Made by a program: the position numbers and the translations under genes | Assembly: GCF_015355755.1 (NCBI RefSeq) | Contig: NZ_JACVEE010000002.1 | Span: 248,001 to 312,000 of the forward strand | Direction: 5' to 3' | Length of the DNA: 64,000 nt | DNA from: Nocardia sp. XZ_19_385 | Lineage (GTDB): Bacteria; Actinomycetota; Actinomycetes; Mycobacteriales; Mycobacteriaceae | Shown here: positions 23,721 to 32,355 of the stretch, piece after piece | Layout: every line of letters starts with the position of its first letter | How positions within the stretch are numbered: the first letter of the stretch is position 1 | The notes under the pieces: generated by a model | The model's database searches: none | Told to the model about the DNA's origin: nothing | What the model saw: only the letters and a program-made list of their open reading frames with translations

Positions 23721-25658
23721 ATGCAACCACAGTGGGTGCCCACCGAAGCCGATATCGCCGAAGCCCGAGTCACCGATTTCGCGCGATTCGTCGAGGCCCG
23801 GACGGGTGTGGCGGCGCCGGATTATCGGGCGCTGTGGCAGTGGTCGGTCGACGACCTGCCCGGCTTCTGGCACGCACTGTGGGACTATTTCGAGCTCGGC
23901 GCGATCGATGGAGAAGTGCTGACGAGCACGGAAATGCCCGGGGCACAGTGGTTCCCGGGCACCAAGCTGAACTACGCCGACCAGATCGTCCGGCAGTTCC
24001 GCACGGACCGGCCCGCCATCATCGCGCTCCGGGAGGACGCCGAGCCGCGCGAGGTGTCCTGGGCCGAATTGATCGACAGCACTGCCGCTTTCGCCCGGTC
24101 GCTGCGCGAACTCGGTGTGCAGCCGGGTGATCGGGTGGCCGGATACCTGCCGAACATCCCGGAAGCAGTGATCGCATTCTTGGCGACCGCGAGCATCGGC
24201 GCGGTGTGGAGCGCCTGCGGCCAGGACTATTCGGCCAAGGCGGCTCTGGACCGGCTCGGCCAGCTCGAACCCACCGTGCTGATCACCGCTGACGGCTACC
24301 GTTTCGGCGGCAAAGCGCACGACAAGCGGGACGACATCGCTGCCCTGCAAGCAGGATTGGAGTCCCTGAAGGCCACCATCGCGGTCTCGCAACTGGGCTT
24401 GGAGGTTCCCGAAACGATCTCCTGGGCCGAGGCGATCGCCGACACCGGCAACAACGCCGCGGTCATCGAAACCGAAGTGCTCGACTTCGATCACCCGCTG
24501 TGGATCGTGTTCTCCTCCGGCACAACGGGTTTGCCGAAGGGCATCGTGCACAGTCACGGCGGTGTGGTGCTCGAGCACCTCAAAGCCGTGGCGCTGCAAT
24601 CGGATATCGGACCGGACGACACCTTCTTCTGGTACACCAGCCCGAGCTGGATGATGTGGAACTTCCAGGTCGCCGGTCTGCTGACCGGCGCCACCATCGT
24701 CACCTACGACGGCAGCCCCACCCATGCCAGCCCAGATGCGCTGTGGCGCATGGCTTCCGAGGTGCGAGCCACCGTGCTCGGCACCAGCCCCGGCTACGTC
24801 CTGGCCTGCATCAAGGCGGGCGCGATCCCCCGCACCGACCACGACCTGACCGCCCTGCGCACCGTCGGCATCACCGGCTCCGCGCTGCCGCCGTCCACGG
24901 CGCTCTGGCTGGGCGAGAACATCGGTGCACACGTGCAGGTTTCGTCGATCAGCGGCGGCACCGACGTGGTGTCGGCATTCATCGGCGGCGTCCGCACCGT
25001 TCCGGTCTGGCCCGGCGAACTGTCCGCGCCCTACCTCGGCGCCGCCCTGGACGCCTTCGACCCCGAAGGCAAGCCGGTCCGCGGCGAGGTCGGCGAACTC
25101 GTCATCACCAAACCCATGCCCTCCATGCCGATCCGCTTCTGGAACGACCCGGACGGAAACCGTTACCACGACGCCTATTTCGACATGTTCCCCGGCGTCT
25201 GGCGGCACGGCGACTGGATCGAAATCACCGACCACCACAGCGTCGTCGTGCACGGCCGCTCCGACTCCACCCTGAACCGCCACGGCATCCGCATGGGCAG
25301 CGCCGACATCTACCAGGCCGTCGAACGCCTCCCCGAAATCACCGAGGCCCTCGTCATCGGCGCCGAACAACCCGACGGCGGCTACTGGATGCCCCTGTTC
25401 GTCACCCTCACCCCCGGCACCGACCTCACCGACGACCTGAAGACCCGCATCAACACCACCATCCGCACCGAAGTCTCCCCCCGCCACGTCCCGGACGAGA
25501 TCCTGCTCGCCCCCGGCATTCCGCACACCCGCACCGGCAAGAAGCTCGAGGTCCCGATAAAGAAGCTCTTCCAGGGCGCGGACCCGGCGCGAGTAGTAGA
25601 ACGCAGCGCAGTCGACAACCCCGACCTCCTGGATTGGTACGTGCAACAGCGCCCATAG
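23721..25658 (+). CDS. aacS: Acetoacetyl-CoA synthetase
   Basis: The 645-residue ANL-family ligase activates acetoacetate with ATP and CoA. Family marks are the N-terminal ACAS_N region (residues about 35-95: LWQWSVDDLPGFWHALWDYF, PGAQWFPGTKLNYADQ), the P-loop SSGTTGLPKGIVHSHGG near 264, FFWYTSPSWMMWNFQVAGL, and the C-terminal RTGKKLEVPIKKLFQG with the catalytic Lys. Length and the SPSWMMWNFQ motif separate it from acetyl-CoA synthetases. It lies 21 nt after citE, so acetoacetate formed by the lyase, or by the 3-hydroxybutyrate dehydrogenase at 16148, can be recycled directly. The last quarter is very rich in C-ending codons. Confidence 0.94.
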   Translation: MQPQWVPTEADIAEARVTDFARFVEARTGVAAPDYRALWQWSVDDLPGFWHALWDYFELGAIDGEVLTSTEMPGAQWFPGTKLNYADQIVRQFRTDRPAIIALREDAEPREVSWAELIDSTAAFARSLRELGVQPGDRVAGYLPNIPEAVIAFLATASIGAVWSACGQDYSAKAALDRLGQLEPTVLITADGYRFGGKAHDKRDDIAALQAGLESLKATIAVSQLGLEVPETISWAEAIADTGNNAAVIETEVLDFDHPLWIVFSSGTTGLPKGIVHSHGGVVLEHLKAVALQSDIGPDDTFFWYTSPSWMMWNFQVAGLLTGATIVTYDGSPTHASPDALWRMASEVRATVLGTSPGYVLACIKAGAIPRTDHDLTALRTVGITGSALPPSTALWLGENIGAHVQVSSISGGTDVVSAFIGGVRTVPVWPGELSAPYLGAALDAFDPEGKPVRGEVGELVITKPMPSMPIRFWNDPDGNRYHDAYFDMFPGVWRHGDWIEITDHHSVVVHGRSDSTLNRHGIRMGSADIYQAVERLPEITEALVIGAEQPDGGYWMPLFVTLTPGTDLTDDLKTRINTTIRTEVSPRHVPDEILLAPGIPHTRTGKKLEVPIKKLFQGADPARVVERSAVDNPDLLDWYVQQRP

Positions 25659-25670
25659 CAGACGCCTATG

Positions 25671-25699
25671 TGGCTATAATTGAGGCGCAAATGTAGCCA
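25671..25699 (+). promoter_or_regulatory. Promoter -10 and palindromic operator of the toxin-antitoxin pair
   Basis: TGGCTA (25671-25676) and TAGCCA (25694-25699) form a perfect inverted repeat with a 17-nt spacer. It overlaps a consensus -10 TATAAT at 25675-25680. An antitoxin or toxin-antitoxin complex bound here would block the promoter, the usual conditional autorepression of such modules. The antitoxin ATG follows at 25713 after AAGGAG. Confidence 0.6.
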
Positions 25700-25712
25700 T
25701 AAAGGAGCGGCC

Positions 25713-25964
25713 ATGGAGATCGGTATTCGAGAGTTGCGAGACAGCCTCAGCCGTCAGCTGGCCGAGGTGCGCTCAGGACGGACGGTAACCGTCACTGATC
25801 ACGGGAAACCGATTGCCCGCATAGTGCCGGTCGGGCCGACGAAGTTGGAACAGCTCCGCAGCGAAGGACGGATTCAACCTGCGCGCAAGAAGAAGGAGCC
25901 GGCCCCGGGGCCGATCAAAGGAACAGGCATGGTCAGCGACCTCATCGATGAGCAGCGCAGATGA
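25713..25964 (+). CDS. Type II antitoxin, Phd/YefM family
   Basis: The 83-residue protein has the N-terminal Phd/YefM DNA-binding fold (IGIRELRDSLSRQLAEVRSGRTVTVTDHGKPIARIVPV) and a short charged C-terminal tail (KKKEPAPGPIKGTG and onward) that would wrap the toxin. ATG 25713 is preceded by AAGGAG. Its stop overlaps the VapC start by 4 nt (ATGA), which couples antitoxin and toxin synthesis. It is expected to bind the palindrome at 25671-25699. Confidence 0.92.
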   Translation: MEIGIRELRDSLSRQLAEVRSGRTVTVTDHGKPIARIVPVGPTKLEQLRSEGRIQPARKKKEPAPGPIKGTGMVSDLIDEQRR

Positions 25965-26395
25965 TCGGGTACCTCGACACCTCCGCCTTCGTCCCCTTGC
26001 TGGCCGATGAACCGAGCAGCGAGGCGTGCAACCAGTTCTGGGACGATGCCGACGATATCTTCTCGAGTCGGTTGCTTTACGTGGAAACTGCTGCGGCACT
26101 TACCCGAGCACACCGGATGGGACGCATGGATGCCGCGAAACACGCGTCATGCCTACGGCAACTGGATCAGCTATGGCCGCAAATAGCAGTCATCGAAGTC
26201 GATGAGAACCTGGTCGTCCATGCCGCGAAATTGACTGCCCTACTTGGCTTGCGCGGATACGACGCCGTCCACTGCGCTTCCGCCGAGAGTCTGGAGGATG
26301 CCGATCTCGTACTGGCGTCCGGTGACAAACAACTCCTCGAGGCCAGCAGGCAATTGGGCATCTCAACCTACGACACCAACGCACCCGACGATTAG
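25961..26395 (+). CDS. VapC-like PIN-domain ribonuclease toxin
   Basis: The 144-residue PIN protein has the four acidic active-site residues in the expected places: Asp6 (YLDTSAF), Glu42 (YVETAAAL), Asp101 (YDAVHCASAE) and Asp122 (LASGDKQLL). PIN toxins cleave tRNA or rRNA with Mg2+. It is intact and coupled to the upstream antitoxin. Its stop overlaps the stop of the convergent lipoprotein gene by 3 nt, leaving no terminator between them. Confidence 0.94.
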   Translation: MIGYLDTSAFVPLLADEPSSEACNQFWDDADDIFSSRLLYVETAAALTRAHRMGRMDAAKHASCLRQLDQLWPQIAVIEVDENLVVHAAKLTALLGLRGYDAVHCASAESLEDADLVLASGDKQLLEASRQLGISTYDTNAPDD

Positions 26396-26763
26396 CTCGC
26401 TTGGCGCACGCCTTCTTCGCAGGCGTCCAGCCAGGCCTGCCGGCCGGACGGGAACTGCCCGCCGCCCTCGATACCTTCGATGTAGCCCTGGTCGCAGAAG
26501 TTGGCGGGGAGCTGGGTGCCGGATTCGCGGACGGATTCGGCGAGCTGGCGGGCTTCGCGGATGGTGCGGGCGCGGTTCCACTTGTCGCCGTCGGGGTCGA
26601 TCATGATCACGGCCGTCGGTTCGACGGTGGCGGCCGGGGCGGCGGTGGTCACGGGAATGGGGGCTTCGGATGCGGCGGGTGCGGCGGTCGCGATGTCGCC
26701 GCCACACGCGGCCAGGCTCAACGCAGCGGCGGTCACCGCGGTGACGAGGAAGAGCTTCTGCAC
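26392..26763 (-). CDS. Small secreted lipoprotein of unknown function
   Basis: The 123-residue precursor has a lipoprotein signal (VQKLFLVTAVTAAALSLAAC, lipidated Cys20). A low-complexity Ala/Pro/Thr linker (about 21-50) follows, then a compact C-terminal region with two more cysteines (90 and 115: PANFCDQGYIEG, WLDACEEGVRQAS) that could form a disulfide. I do not recognise the C-terminal domain. The start is GTG at 26763, 8 nt after a leaderless-type TAACAT; the open frame further upstream is a shadow. It is divergent from the first double-TetR gene. Confidence 0.8.
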   Translation of the reverse strand: MQKLFLVTAVTAAALSLAACGGDIATAAPAASEAPIPVTTAAPAATVEPTAVIMIDPDGDKWNRARTIREARQLAESVRESGTQLPANFCDQGYIEGIEGGGQFPSGRQAWLDACEEGVRQAS

Positions 26764-26771
26764 AAGACGTG

Positions 26772-26777
26772 ATGTTA
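26772..26777 (-). promoter_or_regulatory. -10 hexamer TAACAT of the lipoprotein gene
   Basis: TAACAT on the minus strand lies 8 nt before the GTG start with no ribosome binding site between, consistent with a leaderless or near-leaderless mRNA. Confidence 0.45.
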
Positions 26778-26840
26778 GCAAGGCGAACCTTGTCGGCCGT
26801 GCTCGGCGACCTGGGCAAATCACCGTCCGGAGCAGGCCGA

Positions 26841-26846
26841 TACCAT
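26841..26846 (+). promoter_or_regulatory. -10 hexamer TACCAT of the first double-TetR gene
   Basis: TACCAT is followed by 7 nt and then ATG 26854. The paralogous gene at 28214 has TAACAT in the equivalent place, and the surrounding bases (GATA-CAT, then GGCATGAGTG or GGGATGAGTG) are conserved between the two, supporting both the promoter and the start choice. Confidence 0.5.
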
Positions 26847-26853
26847 GTGCGGC

Positions 26854-28086
26854 ATGAGTGTCGACAATCGCCGTACGGCGCGTAAGGCGGTCAGCGGCGA
26901 CCCGGCACCACGTGAGGTTCGGCGCCGGCCCAAGAATCGGCGCGCCCAGATCGCGGCCGCGTCGGCCGCCGCGTTCGGGTCGCTGGGCTATCACGGCGTG
27001 AGCATGGAGGACATCGCCTCCGGGCTCGGCATCAGCTCGGCCGCGCTGTACCGGCACTTTCCGAGCAAGTACGCGCTGTTCCGCGAGGAACTGCTGCGCG
27101 TCGGCAACGCGATGACAGAATCGGTGCGCCTGCCCGAGGAGGATGCGCCGGAGCAGCGTTTGCGTCAGGTGATCGATGCGCTCATCGGCTCGACCATCGA
27201 GAACCGCGCCAGTGTCACCCTGGTGCGCTGGGAAGGCCGCTACCTGGAGCCGCAGGACCAGGAGATCCTGGCCGGTCTGCAAACCAAGGTGCTCGATGCT
27301 CTCGGCGCCCAATTGGCCGCGCTACGACCGGAACTCGACGAAAACGACCGTCGGGCACTGCGCGTCGCCCTGCTGAGCACGATCACCAGCATTGCCGACC
27401 ATCACGCTTCGATGCCTGCGAAACCGCTTGCCCGACTGCTGAGTTCGGCCTGCTGGACGGTGGCCGAGGCCGACCTGCCCCCGGCCGTGGCCGCGGAACC
27501 GCTTGTGGCCGCGGAGATCCCCGATTCCTTCAAGCACGAGCTGCTGCTGCGCAAAGCGGTGGAACTGTTCCACGAGCGCGGCTACCCGAATGTCAGCGTC
27601 GAGGAAATCGCCACCGCCGCAGGGCTTTCCGCCGCATCGGCGGTGTACCGGTTCTATCGCGGCAAGTCCGATCTGCTGTCCGCGGCGTTCCGGCGGGCCG
27701 CCGAACGAGTCTCCGGCGCGATCGGTCCCGCGGTGGCCGCGGCCGACAGCCCCGAGGCGGCGCTGCGCGCGTTGATCACCCACTATGTCTCGGGTTCGTT
27801 CGCCGAGCGCGACCTCACCTTCGTGTATTACACGGAGTTCCAGCATGTTCCGCCGGAGGACCGGACGGTGCTGCGCAATATCCAGCGGCTCAGCGTCGAG
27901 GAGTGGGCGCGGCTGCTGCGCGAGGTGCGACCGGAACTCTCGCCCGCCGAGGCGCGCTTCCTGATCCACGCGGCGTTCGCGATCGTGGTGGACCTCGGCC
28001 GGGCCTTCGATGCGGAACCGTTCGCGGGGCAGGCGCGAGTGTGCGCGCTGATGGAACTGGTGCTGTTCGGGCGGCCCGGAAAGTAA
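26854..28086 (+). CDS. Double TetR-domain regulator, Mce3R-like (copy 1)
   Basis: The 410-residue protein consists of two fused TetR units. The N-half helix-turn-helix is at about residues 26-75 (ASAAAFGSLGYHGVSMEDIASGLGISSAALYRHFPSKYALF in pieces). The C-half helix-turn-helix is at about 225-280 (AVELFHERGYPNVSVEEIATAAGLSAASAVYRFYRGKSDLL in pieces). Each is followed by a helical ligand domain. The same architecture and length occur in Mce3R (Rv1963c) of M. tuberculosis, which controls an mce operon. ATG 26854 is preferred over ATG 26845 because it gives the same length and N-terminus as the tandem paralogue. Likely targets are the mce operon or the paralogue itself; this is inferred from position. 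Confidence 0.9.
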   Translation: MSVDNRRTARKAVSGDPAPREVRRRPKNRRAQIAAASAAAFGSLGYHGVSMEDIASGLGISSAALYRHFPSKYALFREELLRVGNAMTESVRLPEEDAPEQRLRQVIDALIGSTIENRASVTLVRWEGRYLEPQDQEILAGLQTKVLDALGAQLAALRPELDENDRRALRVALLSTITSIADHHASMPAKPLARLLSSACWTVAEADLPPAVAAEPLVAAEIPDSFKHELLLRKAVELFHERGYPNVSVEEIATAAGLSAASAVYRFYRGKSDLLSAAFRRAAERVSGAIGPAVAAADSPEAALRALITHYVSGSFAERDLTFVYYTEFQHVPPEDRTVLRNIQRLSVEEWARLLREVRPELSPAEARFLIHAAFAIVVDLGRAFDAEPFAGQARVCALMELVLFGRPGK

Positions 28087-28201
28087 CAACCGCCCGCTGT
28101 CAATGTTAACGGCAATTCTTTGCAGACTTTTTGGAAGATGCCGTGCTCCAGACCATCTTGGGGCTTTGTTGTAACGCGCTGTTCCGTGCGTTCGCGTGGG
28201 A

Positions 28202-28207
28202 TAACAT
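28202..28207 (+). promoter_or_regulatory. -10 hexamer TAACAT of the second double-TetR gene
   Basis: TAACAT ends 6 nt before ATG 28214 with no ribosome binding site between. The 127-bp gap upstream (28087-28213) also holds ACGGCA (28109-28114) and TGCCGT (28139-28144), a 6-bp inverted repeat with a 24-nt spacer that may be a regulator site. Confidence 0.5.
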
Positions 28208-28213
28208 CGCGGG

Positions 28214-29446
28214 ATGAGTGCCGAGAATCGCCGCGCCGCGCGCGAAGGTGAGACGCCCCGGGTACGCCGGCGGCCGCGCGATCGGCGGGCCCAGATCGCG
28301 GCCGCCTCGGCGGAGGCGTTCGGCGCGCTCGGCTATCACGGGGTGAGCATGGAGGACATCGCGTCCCGGCTCGACATCACCTCCACGGCGCTCTACCGGC
28401 ACTACCCCAGCAAGTACGCGCTGTTCCGGGAAGAGGCGCTGCGCCTGAGCGCGCTCAGCGCGGAGGCGGTGCGGCTGCCCCCGGCGCTCGCGAGTTCCAC
28501 TGCGGCACATCAGCTTCAGCACATCGTCGATGCGCTGATCGCCAAGTCGATCACCAATCGCCGCAGCGCCGCACTGCTGCGCTGGCAGAGCCGTTACCTG
28601 GAGCCGGACGACTATCAAATCCTGATCGAGCACCTGGTCCGCACCTACGCGGTACTCGGCAAGCTGCTCGGGGAAACGCGGAATGATCTGGACGGCGCGG
28701 ACCGCGCGGTATTGGCGACCGCCGCGTTGAGCGTGATCGGCAGCATCTCCGATCACCACGTCTCGGTGCCCGCACGCGCACTGGCGAACCTGCTGCGGTC
28801 GGCCTGCGCGGCCGTCTTCGAAGCCGACCTGCCCCCAATCCGCGACGAGCCGGAACCCGTTGGCACATCGGAGGTTCCGCTCACGTTCAAACACGAACTC
28901 TTGCTGAAGCGCGCTATCGAACTGTTCCATGAGCGCGGTTACCCCAACGTGAGCGTCGAAGACATCGCCACCGCCGCCGGGCTGCCCGCCTCCTCGGCGG
29001 TGTACCGGTTCTATCGCGGCAAGGGCGACATCCTCGCCGCCGCGTTCCGCCGTGCGGCAGACCGGGTTTCGGCGGCGATCGGACCCGCCATCGCCGAGTC
29101 CGACGGCCCCGAGCAGGCCCTCACCACGCTGATCGAGTTATACGTAGCCGGATCGTTCGAAGAACGCGAGCTGACCTTCGTCTACTACGCCGAGATCAGC
29201 AACGTCCCTGCCGACGACCGCACCGTGCTGCGAAACATCCAGCGGCTCAACGTCGAAGAGTGGGCCAAGCTCCTCGCCGGCGTGCGCCCGGAGCTGACCG
29301 CCGCCGAAGCCCGGGTCCTGGTGCACGCCGCCCTCGCGCTGGTGGTCGACCTGGGCCAGTGGCTCGGCCCCGACAACCCGATCTGTGACCGCTCCCGGGT
29401 CACCCGGCTGATGCAGGTCATCCTCTTCGGGCGGCCCGCCGCCTGA
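28214..29446 (+). CDS. Double TetR-domain regulator, Mce3R-like (copy 2)
   Basis: This 410-residue tandem paralogue of the preceding gene has the same two-helix-turn-helix layout: N-half GYHGVSMEDIASRLDITSTALYRHYPSKYALF (about 38-70), C-half GYPNVSVEDIATAAGLPASSAVYRFYRGKGDIL (about 240-272), both read in pieces. The two proteins are most alike in the helix-turn-helix segments and in VRRRP+(D/N)RRAQIAAASA near the N-terminus, and differ more in the first ligand domain. The gene ends exactly where the convergent Mam gene of the mce operon ends (stop codons adjacent). It is a strong candidate regulator of that operon. Confidence 0.9.
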   Translation: MSAENRRAAREGETPRVRRRPRDRRAQIAAASAEAFGALGYHGVSMEDIASRLDITSTALYRHYPSKYALFREEALRLSALSAEAVRLPPALASSTAAHQLQHIVDALIAKSITNRRSAALLRWQSRYLEPDDYQILIEHLVRTYAVLGKLLGETRNDLDGADRAVLATAALSVIGSISDHHVSVPARALANLLRSACAAVFEADLPPIRDEPEPVGTSEVPLTFKHELLLKRAIELFHERGYPNVSVEDIATAAGLPASSAVYRFYRGKGDILAAAFRRAADRVSAAIGPAIAESDGPEQALTTLIELYVAGSFEERELTFVYYAEISNVPADDRTVLRNIQRLNVEEWAKLLAGVRPELTAAEARVLVHAALALVVDLGQWLGPDNPICDRSRVTRLMQVILFGRPAA

Positions 29447-30079
29447 CTACTGCTGCTGGCCGGGAGCCAGGGGTGAGTTGACCTTGTTGACCAGCCACTT
29501 GCCGTCGGCCTTCTCCAGGCGCATCACCATGGAGAGCTGACCGGGGGCAGGCTTGCCCTGGGTGCCGAGGCTGGTGATGGTCTGGCCGATGACGACGATG
29601 GCCTCCGCGGAGTTCTCGTCGCCGGTCTTGATGGCGCACTGGACGTCGGTGGTCTTCGAGACCACCTGGCCTTGGGAGAGAACTTCTTTCAGTTCCTTGC
29701 TGGTGTCGCCGAACTGCTTCTTCCAGTCGCCGGTGGCGCCATCGAGGACCGCCGCGAAATAGGTGTCCAGATTCTTGGCGTCGTAGTCGGACAGGATCGG
29801 AGCGTACTTGCACGCGGCGGCTTGGGCGTCCTCGCGGGCTTGGATCAGTTTGTCGCCCTGGCGATCCTGTAGGAAGAAGTAGACCGAGGTGGCGACGGCA
29901 GCACCGATCGCGACGCCCGCGGCGGCGCGCAAGGCAATCGCGCGGGTGCGCGCCGAGACGCGCGGCTCCGGCGTTTTCAACTCCGCTACCGGCTCTTTCG
30001 GGGCTTCGGTTGCCTCCGGTGCGGAGTCCTTGGCTAACGACACCGCTTCGTCTGTCGTGCCGGTTTCCGTGTCACTCAT
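29447..30079 (-). CDS. Mce-associated membrane protein (Mam)
   Basis: The 210-residue protein has an acidic, Pro/Glu-rich cytoplasmic tail (residues 1-45), one transmembrane helix (about 47-69) and an extracytoplasmic domain (ACKYAPILSDYDAKNLDTYFAAVLDGATGDWKKQFGD, read in pieces) typical of the Mam/VirB8-like proteins encoded after mceF. Mam proteins stabilise Mce complexes. It is the last gene of the operon, 12 nt after mceF, and ends against the convergent TetR gene. Confidence 0.9.
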   Translation of the reverse strand: MSDTETGTTDEAVSLAKDSAPEATEAPKEPVAELKTPEPRVSARTRAIALRAAAGVAIGAAVATSVYFFLQDRQGDKLIQAREDAQAAACKYAPILSDYDAKNLDTYFAAVLDGATGDWKKQFGDTSKELKEVLSQGQVVSKTTDVQCAIKTGDENSAEAIVVIGQTITSLGTQGKPAPGQLSMVMRLEKADGKWLVNKVNSPLAPGQQQ

Positions 30080-30091
30080 ATACTTTCGTTC

Positions 30092-31270
30092 CTATCTGCC
30101 GGGGACGGGCTGGGAGAGTTCATTTCCGGTCACACCGGGCGGCGGCCCGGAGCCGTTGTCCGGCACGTTGGGCCGGGGTGCGTTGGCCGAGCCGCGGACC
30201 TGCAGGGCCGGGTTGTCGGTGACGCAGTAGTTGTAGAGCCGCACCCGGGTATCGGTGGTGGCCAGGGTCGGGACGACGGGGATGGTGTCGTAGTCGCAGG
30301 TGGGTCGCGGCCAGGGATCCACCAGGGTGTGGAAGGCGTTGTCCCAGACCGGAATACCGAGCGCGGCCGATCCTTCGCGGAGTGCGGGGAACAGGGTCGC
30401 GATGGCCGGGGCGCGGAGTTTCGCCGCCTTGGTGATCGCGACGAAGTTGGTGACCAGGTTAGTGATCGGGTCGTGGGATTCCTGGATGAACCCGCCGAGG
30501 GTGGCGAGCTGGCCGGGAGCCAGCTCCAGGAAGGCCCGCACCTCCTGATCGGCGGCGGTGAGCTGCTCGAACAGCGCGCCCGCGCCGGTGGTCAGGGTGG
30601 TGAGGTCGGGCTGGGCGTGTGAGGTGGTCTCGGCGATCACCTCGAGGTTCTCGATCAGTTGCCGGGTCTGCGGCAGCAGGTCGTTGAGCCCGGCCATGGC
30701 GCGGCTGATCCCGGAGATCATGTTGCGCAAGCGATCCGGACCGCCTGCAAGCGCCTTGTCGAGCTCGTTGATGATCACATTGAGCCGCTGCGGGTTCATG
30801 CCACCGATCAGACCGCTCATGTTCGCGAGCACGGACTGCACGGTCACCGGCGTCTTGGTGGCGGACATGTCGACCACCGACCCATCGGCCAGATACGGAC
30901 CGGTGTCGGAATCGGGCCGGAAGTCCAGATACTGCTCCCCGGCTGCCGACAACCGGCCGACGGCCACCACGCCGCCGACGGGGATCTTCGCGCTGCCCTC
31001 GATTTCGGCGACCGCCGCGATGCCGGCGCCCGATACCCGCACCTCGCCGACCCGGCCGACCCGCACACCCCGGAAGGTGACATCGTTATTCGCGAGCAGC
31101 CCACCGGAATTCGCCAGCTCCACGGTCACCGAGTAGCTGTTCGACAACGGATCGAACCGCAGCACCGCCCCGGCCAGATAGGCCGAACCGGCAATGAGCA
31201 CCAGGACCAGTCCGACATTGGCGACCGCGACTCGGCGACGAACCAGCCACTCCCACAACGGAATTCTCAT
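30092..31270 (-). CDS. mceF: MCE-family protein MceF
   Basis: The 392-residue sixth Mce subunit has an N-terminal transmembrane helix (about 13-35), an MCE/MlaD domain (about 45-120: VTVELANSGGLLANNDVTFRGVRVGRVGEV) and a long helical region to about 300 that builds the hydrophobic lipid channel. The C-terminal tail is Pro/Gly/Asn-rich. The start overlaps the mceE stop by 4 nt (ATGA). Confidence 0.92.
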   Translation of the reverse strand: MRIPLWEWLVRRRVAVANVGLVLVLIAGSAYLAGAVLRFDPLSNSYSVTVELANSGGLLANNDVTFRGVRVGRVGEVRVSGAGIAAVAEIEGSAKIPVGGVVAVGRLSAAGEQYLDFRPDSDTGPYLADGSVVDMSATKTPVTVQSVLANMSGLIGGMNPQRLNVIINELDKALAGGPDRLRNMISGISRAMAGLNDLLPQTRQLIENLEVIAETTSHAQPDLTTLTTGAGALFEQLTAADQEVRAFLELAPGQLATLGGFIQESHDPITNLVTNFVAITKAAKLRAPAIATLFPALREGSAALGIPVWDNAFHTLVDPWPRPTCDYDTIPVVPTLATTDTRVRLYNYCVTDNPALQVRGSANAPRPNVPDNGSGPPPGVTGNELSQPVPGR

Positions 31271-32355
31271 CGCGGACCGTCCTGCTGCGGCGGACTCTGC
31301 AATCGGCCGATCACCTTCTCGAGCACTTGCGCGAGGCTGCCGACGAACGCGGGCACATCGCCGAGCTCCGGTGCGCGGCTGCCCGCCGGGTCGGTGAGCG
31401 CACCGATACTGAGAAACGACACCGTCGCCGCCACCGACAGCGCCGGTCCCTGGAAGGACGCCATGATCGAGGGATACGACTGATCGAACCGCTCGAGCGC
31501 CTGCCCGAGTTCGTCACCCATCTGCGTGAATCCGGACATCAGCTTCTGGATGCTGTCGAACAGGCTGACGAACTCCGGTCCGGTGGTTTCGGTGAAGTCG
31601 CCGAGTGCGGCCATGGTCACCGATACCTTGCTGATCAGCTGGGCGATATCCCGGTTGTTCGCGGCGAACAAGCCGAGCAGGCCGGGGAAGGTGTCCGCGG
31701 CCTGCCCGAGTTCGGCTTTCCGCTTCGCCAATTCACCAGTGAGTACGGTGAGGCCGCTCAGCATGCTGTCGATATCGCCGGTGCGCTGGTTGAGCGCGGT
31801 GATCACACTGCTCATTTCGGTGAGCAGATGCGCCAGCTGCGGTGCGCGACCGCCGACCATGGAGTTCATCTCGGCGGTGATCTTCGCGGCCTGATTGAGC
31901 CCACCGCCGTTGAGCAGCATGGAGATCGACACCATCAGCTGTTCCACCGAGGCGCCCGCGGCGGTGTGCTCGGTGCCGATGGTGTCACCGGCTTTCAGGA
32001 TTTCGGCGTTCGGCTGTGCCGCGGGCAGGGTCATCGCGATGAAGATGTCGCCGAGCGGGGTGGCCTGGCGCAGCTCGGCGATGGTGCCGCGGGGCAGCCG
32101 AATGTCCTCGCGGATCAGCATTTCCACGTCGGCGACGAAGTTGATGGTGTCGATGCCGGTGACCACGCCGATGTCGGTGCCGCCGATCTTCACGTGCGCG
32201 CGGTCCGGCAGGTTCAGCGCGTCTTGGAAGGTGGCGTGAATGGTGTAGCCGGGCGCGCCGATGCCCGGTTTGGGCAGGGGCACGTTGTCGACGGTGACCG
32301 CACACCCGGAGGCGGCGCTCGCGACGAGCAGCGCCGCGCAGATTCGCCTGATCAT
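31267..32355 (-). CDS. mceE: MCE-family lipoprotein MceE
   Basis: The 362-residue lipoprotein-type Mce subunit has a signal ending in SAASGC (Cys18) followed by VPLPKPGIGAPGYTIHATFQDALNLPDRAHVKIGG, the usual MceE start (read in pieces). The MCE domain covers about residues 30-115 and a helical domain follows. It is coupled to mceD and mceF by ATGA overlaps. Confidence 0.92.
   Translation of the reverse strand: MIRRICAALLVASAASGCAVTVDNVPLPKPGIGAPGYTIHATFQDALNLPDRAHVKIGGTDIGVVTGIDTINFVADVEMLIREDIRLPRGTIAELRQATPLGDIFIAMTLPAAQPNAEILKAGDTIGTEHTAAGASVEQLMVSISMLLNGGGLNQAAKITAEMNSMVGGRAPQLAHLLTEMSSVITALNQRTGDIDSMLSGLTVLTGELAKRKAELGQAADTFPGLLGLFAANNRDIAQLISKVSVTMAALGDFTETTGPEFVSLFDSIQKLMSGFTQMGDELGQALERFDQSYPSIMASFQGPALSVAATVSFLSIGALTDPAGSRAPELGDVPAFVGSLAQVLEKVIGRLQSPPQQDGPR

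Noticed and set aside
26764..27312. Extension of the small lipoprotein frame to a 306-residue protein
   Set aside because: The extension runs through the divergent double-TetR gene; the lipoprotein signal with GTG 26763 gives the natural start.
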